From assembly GCA_043800975.1 (NCBI GenBank), contig JAZDMK010000032.1, positions 1-5,468 of the forward strand: 5,468 nt of DNA. Direction: 5' to 3'. Below the pieces are notes generated by a model. The model made no database searches, had not been told where the DNA came from, and saw nothing but the letters and a program-made list of their open reading frames with translations. Source of the stretch: JAZDMK01 sp043800975 (GTDB lineage Bacteria; Bacteroidota; Bacteroidia; Bacteroidales; JAHJDW01). Shown piece by piece: positions 1 to 5,468 of the stretch (position 1 is the first letter of the stretch; every line of letters starts with the position of its first letter). The position numbers were made by a program, and so were the translations under genes.

Positions 1-897
<897 letters not shown>

Positions 898-917
898 AAA
901 TTTGATTTTTGGAATAG

Positions 918-949
918 CAATGTTATAAAAAATGAGGAAGGATTGCAAA
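918..949 (-). promoter_or_regulatory. Possible Bacteroidota promoter for the Tim44-like gene
   Basis: On the minus strand, TTTG (949-946) is followed after 20 bases by TAACATTG (925-918). The Bacteroidota consensus is TTTG at -33, a spacer of about 19-21 bases, and TAnnTTTG at -7. The -33 element and spacing fit; the -7 box has one mismatch (A for the first T of TTTG). It would start a leader of roughly 15-20 bases before ATG 897. This is a near match only, in AT-rich DNA. Confidence 0.4.
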
Positions 950-968
950 TTTTTTTCAAAAACATTTA

Positions 969-1011
969 CTCAATTTTGAAATTTATAACTTTAACATAAT
1001 TACAAATTGAG
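969..1011. repeat. 8-bp inverted repeat in the divergent promoter region
   Basis: CTCAATTT (969-976) and its exact reverse complement AAATTGAG (1004-1011) flank 27 bases, between the Tim44-like gene and the AraC-type regulator. A second 8-bp inverted repeat, TTTCAAAA (954-961) and TTTTGAAA (974-981), overlaps it. Either could be a binding site for the adjacent regulator, but the region is very AT-rich and chance inverted repeats are expected. Confidence 0.3.
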
Positions 1012-1046
1012 CAAGATTGGACAATTTTAATACTTTTACCTGAGCA

Positions 1047-1054
1047 TATCTTTG
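1047..1054 (+). promoter_or_regulatory. -7 promoter element (TAnnTTTG) of the AraC-GyrI gene
   Basis: TATCTTTG is an exact match to the Bacteroidota -7 box TAnnTTTG and ends 21 bases before ATG 1076. No clear TTTG lies at the expected -33 distance; TTTT at 1025-1028 (18-bp spacer) is the nearest candidate. A weak -33 box would fit a promoter that needs an activator. Confidence 0.5.
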
Positions 1055-1075
1055 CGTTATTAAAATCAGAATGAC

Positions 1076-1933
1076 ATGACGGATCTAACGATCAATGATT
1101 ATCAGAAAAGAATTGGACGAGTGTTAGCTTACATTGAAACTCATTTGGGTGAAAAGTTAGAATTGGCCAGGCTTGCTTCAGTATCCAATTTTTCGGAATT
1201 TCATTTTCATCGATTGGTAAGTGCATATTTGAATGAGTCTTTGGGTGAACATGTTACGCGTTTGCGTATGAATAAGGCCGCTCAATTGATTATTGAGACT
1301 ACGAGCCCTGTCAATGACATTGCCTTTCTGGTTGGATATGAAATGCCATCTTCTTTCAACAAAGCATTCCGCAAATATTTTGGAATGTCGCCACTGGAAT
1401 ACAAAAAAGAAAGTGAGAAGATGATCGCCGTGAGTGACACAATTAACGCAAGCAATATGGAAATAAATGTTAAACCGAAAATCCGCACGCTGAAACCTAA
1501 AAAGGTTTGCTATGTGCAAATGACAGGCGATTATAATAATTCGGCTTCTGAAGCCTGGAAAGTATTATGTGATTATATCAGTCGTAAAAAACTATGGGGT
1601 TGGAGAACTGAGTTTATCGGAATCAGCCATGATGATCCGACAATTATGGAAGCCTCCGAATTGAGATATGATGCCTGCATTACCATCAGAAAGGAAGCTG
1701 AAGCGGAGAATGAAATCAATTATAAAACGCTGGATGGAGGACTCTTTGCAATTTTTAGGTACAAGGGCCCCTATGAAAATTTTAATCAAGTTTACCAGGG
1801 TATTTATAAAAACTGGTTGCCGCAGAGTGGTTATGAACTACGCGATTCTCCCGGATTTGAAAAATATTTGAATCACCCTGATAAAACCAAGCCCGAAAAC
1901 CTGCTAACTGAAATTTATGTTCCACTTGTTTAG
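1076..1933 (+). CDS. AraC-family regulator with C-terminal GyrI-like effector domain
   Basis: The 285-residue product has two parts. Residues about 11-111 are an AraC/XylS DNA-binding domain with two helix-turn-helix units. The first contains 'LARLASVSNFSEFHFHRL' (30-47); the second carries the family signature 'VNDIAFLVGYEMPSSFNKAF' (79-98) followed by 'YFGMSPLEYKK'. Residues about 129-285 are a GyrI-like small-molecule-binding domain, recognisable from 'VCYVQMTGDY', 'FAIFRYKGPY' (225-233) and the terminal 'TEIYVPL' (278-284). HTH first and sensor last is the Rob-like arrangement, so it is probably a ligand-responsive transcription factor. E279 in the last strand lies where multidrug-binding relatives often keep an acidic residue; that equivalence is inferred. 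ATG 1076 is used because the frame opens there and a -7 box lies just upstream; there is no Shine-Dalgarno. It is followed after 60 bp by a stand-alone GyrI-like gene, the likely co-transcribed partner. The ligand is unknown. Confidence 0.93.
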   Translation: MTDLTINDYQKRIGRVLAYIETHLGEKLELARLASVSNFSEFHFHRLVSAYLNESLGEHVTRLRMNKAAQLIIETTSPVNDIAFLVGYEMPSSFNKAFRKYFGMSPLEYKKESEKMIAVSDTINASNMEINVKPKIRTLKPKKVCYVQMTGDYNNSASEAWKVLCDYISRKKLWGWRTEFIGISHDDPTIMEASELRYDACITIRKEAEAENEINYKTLDGGLFAIFRYKGPYENFNQVYQGIYKNWLPQSGYELRDSPGFEKYLNHPDKTKPENLLTEIYVPLV

Positions 1934-1938
1934 AGAAT

Positions 1939-1978
1939 AGTTATTAAGTTACTAAGTTATTGAGAAATTAAGTTATCA
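1939..1978. repeat. Array of five imperfect 8-bp tandem units
   Basis: Five units run in exact 8-bp phase: AGTTATTA, AGTTACTA, AGTTATTG, AGAAATTA, AGTTATCA. Four differ from the AGTTATTA consensus by at most two bases; the fourth has replaced GTT with GAA. The array begins 5 bp after the regulator's stop and ends 15 bp before the next start, so it fills the gap between the two GyrI-domain genes. No promoter box is visible here, which favours read-through transcription. It has no obvious self-complementarity and is not a terminator. Its role is unknown. Confidence 0.8.
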
Positions 1979-1993
1979 GAAACGAGAATTATT

Positions 1994-2623
1994 ATGGAAA
2001 AAATTGATTTCAAAAAGCAGTACAAATCTTTATACACTGCAAGTGCAAAAAAGATTTCTGATATTATTGTTCCTGCGTTGAAGTATCTTGAGATTGAAGG
2101 AAGTGGTATACCAGACGTCAGTCCTGAATTTCAGCTTGCCATCGAAACGCTCTATACAATTACTTATTCTGCGAAATTCGGATTAAAGTATGATCAATTT
2201 ACACATCCAAAAGGATATTCAGATTTCTCTGTAGCCCCGCTGGAATCAAAGTGGTGGACAGACAGTGGTGAATTCTCACACGATCATCCGGAAGAATGGC
2301 ACTGGAGGATGATGATTGCAATTCCTGATTTTTTTGATGCTACTTTGTTGAAAGCAGTTATATCAGCTGCAAAGTTGAAAAAAGAAAAGCTACCTTATCA
2401 TCTTATAAAAATTAAAACTGACAAGGGTGGTAAAGCAATACAGCTAATGCATTTCGGGCCTTATGATACGGTTGGAAGCAGCATTGAACGTCTTGTAGAA
2501 TTCATGGAAGCGGAAGGAACCAAGCAAGTGGGTTTGCATCATGAAATTTATCTGAATAATCCATGTCGCACTGCGCCTGAAAAAATTAAAACGATTGTCC
2601 GGTTCTATTATAAGCCAATATGA
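1994..2623 (+). CDS. Stand-alone GyrI-like small-molecule-binding domain protein
   Basis: This 209-residue soluble protein has no signal peptide or HTH. It matches the single-domain GyrI-like family typified by Listeria Lin2189: N-terminal 'DFKKQYKSLYTAS' (5-17), a 'VAPLESKWWTD' (80-90) and 'EEWHWRMMIAIPDFF' (100-114) aromatic region lining the expected pocket, 'AIQLMHFGPYDTV' (148-160), and a 'HHEIYLNNPCRTAPEKIKT' (182-200) C-terminus. Some members of this family have been reported to hydrolyse cyclopropanoid DNA-alkylating toxins such as yatakemycin-type compounds; others may only bind ligands. Which applies here is not decidable from sequence. The gene lies 60 bp after the AraC-GyrI regulator on the same strand with no promoter box of its own, so it is probably in that operon and possibly handles the same ligand. 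The start has no Shine-Dalgarno; ATG 1994 is chosen because 'MEKIDFKKQYKSLY' is the usual N-terminus of the family. Confidence 0.88.
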   Translation: MEKIDFKKQYKSLYTASAKKISDIIVPALKYLEIEGSGIPDVSPEFQLAIETLYTITYSAKFGLKYDQFTHPKGYSDFSVAPLESKWWTDSGEFSHDHPEEWHWRMMIAIPDFFDATLLKAVISAAKLKKEKLPYHLIKIKTDKGGKAIQLMHFGPYDTVGSSIERLVEFMEAEGTKQVGLHHEIYLNNPCRTAPEKIKTIVRFYYKPI

Positions 2624-2636
2624 GCGGTCATTACAA

Positions 2637-2671
2637 CATTATACAAATTGTATAATACAAAATGTATAATG
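2637..2671. repeat. 14-bp tandem duplication with nested dyads between convergent genes
   Basis: Two head-to-tail 14-bp copies, TACAAATTGTATAA (2642-2655) and TACAAAATGTATAA (2656-2669), differ at one base. The first lies within a perfect 9-bp-arm palindrome, ATTATACAA / TTGTATAAT, with a single central base (2638-2656). A second pairing joins CATTATACA (2637-2645) with TGTATAATG (2663-2671) around a 17-base loop. The block sits between the stops of the GyrI-like gene and the dipeptidase, where a bidirectional terminator would be expected. However, the stems are all A/T apart from one or two G-C pairs and no T-run follows on either strand, so it is not a classical terminator. A protein-binding site is equally possible. 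Confidence 0.65.
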
Positions 2672-2693
2672 CCCTAAAAATTCATGAGCAGCC

Positions 2694-3464
2694 TTATGGT
2701 ATAACGGGATACAGGACTCTGATAACAGAATCCCTGAATCCATTAAAGTGCCACCATTCATGAACTGAATATCCGAAGCCTCCTTGCCGCATGCAATTGC
2801 GCAAAAGTTTCCGATTCTCAACTTGTTTCTGAGTAAGTTTCCCTTCCTGAAGAAATTTTACTTCATTGAGTGGCCATGCTAATTCTTCAAAGCAGTCGAA
2901 GGGCGTACCCATATCCAGTTGCTTTCCGCTTCGTGTATCCATAATTGTTAAATCAACAGCAGCTCCGTAATTGTGATTGGAGTTATTGCCGGGATAAGCC
3001 ACGTAGCGTCTTTTATCGGTTCCCTTTACGGCGTCCCACATAGTTTGCTGCACATGGTGAGGGCGGGCTGCATCCAGAATCAGCAGGCTGTACGAAGGTT
3101 CGATCGATTTTAGTTTTTTTTGAGCAGTTACAATTTTGTAAGCGATTTCTTTTCTTAAATAAGCTCTTTCCAAATCGCCGTAAACATCTTTTCCAATAAA
3201 ATTTTCAGTGGTCGAATAAACCAAATGAACATGGATGCTGCTGTCTAATGTCTGAATGTCACACATCGAAGAATCTGCAAAGGGCGGGGGAGACGGGGCT
3301 GTTTTTAAGGCTGGTATGTAAAATGAAAATTCAGAAGTTTTTTCTGCGAATTTTTTTTCAGGCGTATTGTTATTTGTACAGGAAAAAAAGAAAATTCCAA
3401 TCAAAAATAATAATAACACTGAATAGGTGGCCGGACTTAAAAATAAAATTTCCTCTTTCTTCAT
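2694..3464 (-). CDS. VanX/DdpX-type D-Ala-D-Ala dipeptidase, probable lipoprotein
   Basis: Peptidase family M15D: a zinc enzyme that cleaves D-alanyl-D-alanine to two D-alanines. With the start at 3464 the product is 256 residues. Visible active-site motifs are 'LDAARP' with R134 (transition-state arginine), 'SNHNYGAAVD' with zinc ligands H164 and D171, and 'HEWWHF' with catalytic base E236 and zinc ligand H239, so all key residues are present. Residues 1-28 form a basic then hydrophobic signal peptide ending 'IFFFSC'; C29 would be lipidated, although phenylalanine at -3 is not the usual lipobox residue. An in-frame ATG at 3491 would add nine residues, but it puts extra sequence before the signal peptide and lies upstream of the -7 box at 3469-3476, so 3464 is preferred. 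There are no vanH/vanA-like neighbours, so a role in cell-wall D-Ala-D-Ala turnover is likelier than glycopeptide resistance. It is divergent from mtnP. Confidence 0.88.
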   Translation of the reverse strand: MKKEEILFLSPATYSVLLLFLIGIFFFSCTNNNTPEKKFAEKTSEFSFYIPALKTAPSPPPFADSSMCDIQTLDSSIHVHLVYSTTENFIGKDVYGDLERAYLRKEIAYKIVTAQKKLKSIEPSYSLLILDAARPHHVQQTMWDAVKGTDKRRYVAYPGNNSNHNYGAAVDLTIMDTRSGKQLDMGTPFDCFEELAWPLNEVKFLQEGKLTQKQVENRKLLRNCMRQGGFGYSVHEWWHFNGFRDSVIRVLYPVIP

Positions 3465-3468
3465 AAAA

Positions 3469-3476
3469 CAAAGGTA
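3469..3476 (-). promoter_or_regulatory. -7 promoter element (TAnnTTTG) of the dipeptidase gene
   Basis: On the minus strand TACCTTTG is an exact TAnnTTTG match ending 4 bases before ATG 3464. Transcription from it would begin at or within a few bases of the start codon, giving a leaderless or nearly leaderless mRNA. No TTTG sits at the right -33 distance; the nearest, at 3506-3503, has a 26-bp spacer. Confidence 0.45.
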
Positions 3477-3508
3477 AGTTTTCTGTAACAATTAATACTA
3501 ACCAAAGC

Positions 3509-3528
3509 TTAACACTACATCGTGTTAA
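3509..3528. promoter_or_regulatory. Hyphenated palindrome, candidate operator between dipeptidase and mtnP
   Basis: TTAACAC (3509-3515) and its exact reverse complement GTGTTAA (3522-3528) flank six bases, a 20-bp two-fold site typical of a dimeric regulator. A third half-site, TGTTAA at 3543-3548, repeats the right-hand one exactly 20 bp downstream and overlaps the -7 box of mtnP. The right arm of the palindrome covers the place where a -33 element for mtnP should be. No T-run follows on the plus strand, and its position between divergent starts argues against a terminator. The binding protein is unknown. Confidence 0.5.
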
Positions 3529-3545
3529 AAAGCCAAAATAAATGT

Positions 3546-3553
3546 TAACTTTG
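3546..3553 (+). promoter_or_regulatory. -7 promoter element (TAnnTTTG) of mtnP
   Basis: TAACTTTG is an exact match to TAnnTTTG and ends 14 bases before ATG 3568, predicting a leader of only about 8-12 bases. The -33 position (about 3523-3526) reads TGTT rather than TTTG and belongs to the palindrome at 3509-3528. Confidence 0.55.
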
Positions 3554-3567
3554 CCTTCCATTAAAAA

Positions 3568-4320
3568 ATGAAAATGAAAAAGATTGGAATCATTGGCGGA
3601 TCAGGCTTAGAGAAACTGAATATTTTAAAAGACACCGTTGAAAAAGACATCAGCACTCCATACGGAATGCCTAGTTCATCCCTATTTTGCGGTACAATGG
3701 GAAATGCGGAAGTAATGATATTATCCCGACACGGAAGAGATCATTCCATTACCCCATCGCATATAAACAACCGTGCAAACATTATGGCGCTGAAAAAAAT
3801 GGAATGCACGCATATCATTGCCACTACAGCATGCGGAAGTCTTCGTGATGAAATTAATCGTGGAGATATGGTTATTCCTGATCAGTTTATTGATTTTACC
3901 CGCCATCGGGAAGTTACATTTTTCGAAAAATTTGAAAAAAACAAACTGATGCATACGCCCATGGCGGATCCTTTTGATGCAAACATCCGGAAAGTAATGC
4001 TGGAGGCATGCAAGGATATGCGTTTTAAACATCATACAAAAGGTACGGTTATTACGATTGAAGGGCCTCGCTTTTCTACACGTGCCGAATCGCATATGTT
4101 CAGAAGCTGGGGTGCTGATATTATCAATATGTCAACTGCACCTGAAGTTATTTTGTCCAATGAGGCCGGAATTCCTTATGCCGCCATTGCGCTCAGCACG
4201 GATTATGATTGCTGGAAAGAAGACGAAAAAGCAGTTACCTGGGATGATATTCTGGAAGTATTCAACAAGAATGTCTCTAATGTTACCAATCTTCTGGTTG
4301 AAGTAATCGGCCGTCTGTAA
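3568..4320 (+). CDS. mtnP: S-methyl-5'-thioadenosine phosphorylase
   Basis: This cytoplasmic enzyme phosphorolyses 5'-methylthioadenosine, a by-product of polyamine and related pathways, to adenine and 5-methylthioribose-1-phosphate, feeding purine and methionine salvage. The 250-residue product has the full family-2 nucleoside phosphorylase motif set: phosphate-binding 'IIGGSGL' (8-14) and 'SRHGRDH' (53-59), 'THINN'-type loop as 'TPSHINNRAN' (62-71), 'TTACGSLRDEI' (86-96), 'GDMVIPDQFIDFT' (99-111), 'TIEGPRFSTRAES' (163-175), 'NMSTAPEV' (187-194) and 'STDYDCW' (210-216). The DYD aspartates recognise adenine in 6-aminopurine-specific MTAPs; guanosine/inosine-type PNPs have asparagine there. 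Length and pattern are close to human MTAP. S189 replaces the threonine of human 'NMTTVPEV', resembling the PNP version, so some wider nucleoside use is possible. A second ATG two codons in (3574) could also serve as start. The gene has its own -7 box and convergent and divergent neighbours, so it is probably monocistronic. Confidence 0.93.
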   Translation: MKMKKIGIIGGSGLEKLNILKDTVEKDISTPYGMPSSSLFCGTMGNAEVMILSRHGRDHSITPSHINNRANIMALKKMECTHIIATTACGSLRDEINRGDMVIPDQFIDFTRHREVTFFEKFEKNKLMHTPMADPFDANIRKVMLEACKDMRFKHHTKGTVITIEGPRFSTRAESHMFRSWGADIINMSTAPEVILSNEAGIPYAAIALSTDYDCWKEDEKAVTWDDILEVFNKNVSNVTNLLVEVIGRL

Positions 4321-4337
4321 TAAAATTTAATTCTTAA

Positions 4338-5381
4338 TTATTGCCTGATCAATAACTGGGATTTGTATCCGGTTATGTGAATCATGTATGCACCCCTAGC
4401 CAGATTTGGTCTAATAGTGGTTTCCATTCCTGAAATATTTTCTTCGAAAACAATCCTGCCGCTCAGGTCCGTAATTTTAACACAAGTATTAGTCTGTGTA
4501 TAAACAGATAGCTTTAGTTTAAGCTGATCGTTGAAAGGGTTTGGACTGATATTAAATTTCGGAAGGATTAAGTATTCTGCAATCGCATTATTGGTGCGAA
4601 CACTATCGATGAATACAGCACGTGCACCAGATTGAGTAACGTTTATCTGCAACAAAGGAAGACCGAAATTATCGCCAATCCATTTTACTTCCGTTTCACT
4701 TCGGTTAAAGCCAAATCCTATGCTCATAGCATCATAATAAATGGTATCGCGTAATGCCAGTGTTGATTTGACGCGCCATACATCAAAAGTTCCATAGGGT
4801 GTGATCAGAGTTCCCCAGCCATCAACTGTATTTATACGTTTGCGTTTTTGCCCATAATATCCCAATGTAGGAATAGCAACTCCATACTCGGTATAAGAAG
4901 AATCAACATCATTCATCGTAAGGGGGAAATTGAAAAGTAACTCGGGATCATTGTATTTGATGGGTACAGGTGCTCCATTTACATTTGCTGCAAAACCTAC
5001 CTGCTTATAGGTTGTGTCACTCTCCTGATAATAATTAAAGACGTTGGTAAATGTTACCTGCCCACCCGGAGCCGAAAAATCGGCCTGCTGGCATGCAATT
5101 GTAGCTTTGTGGGGTAAATCCATCATGTTATTAAATGCGAGGTTATAAACCAGCGGGGTTGATGTGACTGAAACAAAAGTATCTGCCCGTTGCGTGGTAA
5201 AGCTGAGGAATGAGAAGTCCCAGGTGTAACTGGTTCCTGTAAGAAGATCATCAAAATTCTGAACATTATCGGTGCTAAGCTGAATGGTATCAAAATTGGG
5301 CATATCGTTTCGGTCGACTACTATCTGAGACTTTGAAACAAAGGCGATTAGCAAAGCGGGCAAGAGAATAAATTTCTTCAT
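4338..5381 (-). CDS. Secreted protein with type IX secretion C-terminal sorting domain
   Basis: The 347-residue product starts with a signal peptide, 'MKKFILLPALLIAFVSKS', probably cleaved before Q19 as is common in Bacteroidota. The last ~70 residues (about 277-347) are a type A T9SS sorting domain: 'NISPNPFNDQLKLKL' (277-291), 'VKITDLSGRIVFE' (301-313), 'LARGAYMIHITG' (327-338) and a short basic end 'LLIRQ'. Such proteins cross the outer membrane through the gliding/Por machinery and are released or anchored on the surface, with the domain usually removed. The middle region (19-275) has no enzyme motif I recognise. It begins 'VVDRNDMPNFDTIQLS' and contains 'DGWGTLITPYGTFDVWRVKS' (187-206), patterns I associate with a group of uncharacterised Bacteroidota secreted proteins; it is probably beta-rich. 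The gene converges with mtnP across 17 bp and has its own -7 box. Localisation is well supported; function is unknown. Confidence 0.88.
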   Translation of the reverse strand: MKKFILLPALLIAFVSKSQIVVDRNDMPNFDTIQLSTDNVQNFDDLLTGTSYTWDFSFLSFTTQRADTFVSVTSTPLVYNLAFNNMMDLPHKATIACQQADFSAPGGQVTFTNVFNYYQESDTTYKQVGFAANVNGAPVPIKYNDPELLFNFPLTMNDVDSSYTEYGVAIPTLGYYGQKRKRINTVDGWGTLITPYGTFDVWRVKSTLALRDTIYYDAMSIGFGFNRSETEVKWIGDNFGLPLLQINVTQSGARAVFIDSVRTNNAIAEYLILPKFNISPNPFNDQLKLKLSVYTQTNTCVKITDLSGRIVFEENISGMETTIRPNLARGAYMIHITGYKSQLLIRQ

Positions 5382-5401
5382 AATGTTGGTGATTTTCCTA
5401 G

Positions 5402-5409
5402 CAAATGTA
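5402..5409 (-). promoter_or_regulatory. -7 promoter element (TAnnTTTG) of the T9SS-protein gene
   Basis: On the minus strand TACATTTG is an exact TAnnTTTG match ending 20 bases before ATG 5381, a normal distance. No TTTG is present at the expected -33 position. The leader has no Shine-Dalgarno close to the start; a GGA lies too far upstream of the ATG. Confidence 0.5.
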
Positions 5410-5468
5410 ATGATTTCGACAATTATATGGGATGTTTTTTTTAAAATTGGTTGTGAAAAGAAAAAATG

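Noticed and set aside
1939..1978. CRISPR-like array
   Set aside because: The units are only 8 bp, contiguous and without spacers.
2639..2821. Minus-strand 60-residue frame over the dipeptidase 3' end
   Set aside because: It overlaps the catalytic C-terminal part of the dipeptidase in another frame and has no recognisable features.
2694..3464. Glycopeptide (vancomycin) resistance gene vanX
   Set aside because: No vanH, vanA/B ligase or vanRS neighbours are present, and the export signal does not fit cytoplasmic VanX; a general D-Ala-D-Ala dipeptidase is the better call.
3465..3491. Longer dipeptidase start at ATG 3491
   Set aside because: It adds nine residues before an already complete signal peptide and lies upstream of the -7 box at 3469-3476.
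4338..4355. TTATTG / CAATAA hairpin at the mtnP and T9SS-gene convergence, possible terminator
   Set aside because: The stem is only 6 bp and almost all A/T, overlaps the minus-strand stop codon, and has no clean T-run; it is not better than chance in this DNA.
5442..5468. Possible promoter (TAAAATTG) and start codon (ATG 5466-5468) of a plus-strand gene leaving the window
   Set aside because: The box has a mismatch and no coding sequence is visible after the ATG, so nothing supports a gene.

Overview
The window looks like an ordinary chromosomal stretch from a member of the Bacteroidota. The evidence is AT-rich DNA, a protein with a type IX secretion (T9SS) C-terminal sorting domain, no Shine-Dalgarno sequences before the starts, and exact matches to the Bacteroidota -7 promoter element TAnnTTTG upstream of four of the six genes. 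I cannot name a genus. There are six protein genes, the first cut by the left edge. I see no RNA gene, transposon, phage gene or CRISPR array.

Layout. Positions 1-897 (minus) encode the N-terminal 299 residues of an exported or membrane-bound Tim44-like protein with a ten-glycine tract and a four-cysteine zinc ribbon. A 178-bp AT-rich divergent region follows. Next comes a plus-strand pair: an AraC-type regulator with a C-terminal GyrI-like ligand-binding domain (1076-1933), then a stand-alone GyrI-like protein (1994-2623). They are separated by 60 bp that contain a neat array of five 8-bp units. Transcribed towards this pair is a VanX/DdpX-type D-Ala-D-Ala dipeptidase (2694-3464, minus) with a lipoprotein-like signal peptide. 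The gap between the convergent genes holds a 14-bp tandem duplication with internal dyad symmetry. The dipeptidase is divergent from mtnP, 5'-methylthioadenosine phosphorylase (3568-4320, plus), across 103 bp containing a TTAACAC-N6-GTGTTAA palindrome. A T9SS-sorted secreted protein of unknown function (4338-5381, minus) converges on mtnP with a 17-bp gap. The last 87 bp are its upstream region.

How the genes work together. The only convincing functional unit is the AraC-GyrI / GyrI pair, probably one transcript: a sensor-regulator next to a protein built on the same small-molecule-binding fold. This suggests a xenobiotic or toxin response, but the ligand cannot be read from sequence. The dipeptidase (cell-wall D-Ala-D-Ala turnover), MtnP (methionine and adenine salvage) and the T9SS protein look like independent genes with their own promoters.

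I did not find a clearly new biological system. The points most worth a second look are the tandem GyrI pair with its 8-bp array, the palindrome between the dipeptidase and mtnP, the possible leaderless start of the dipeptidase, and the export signal on a VanX-like enzyme.
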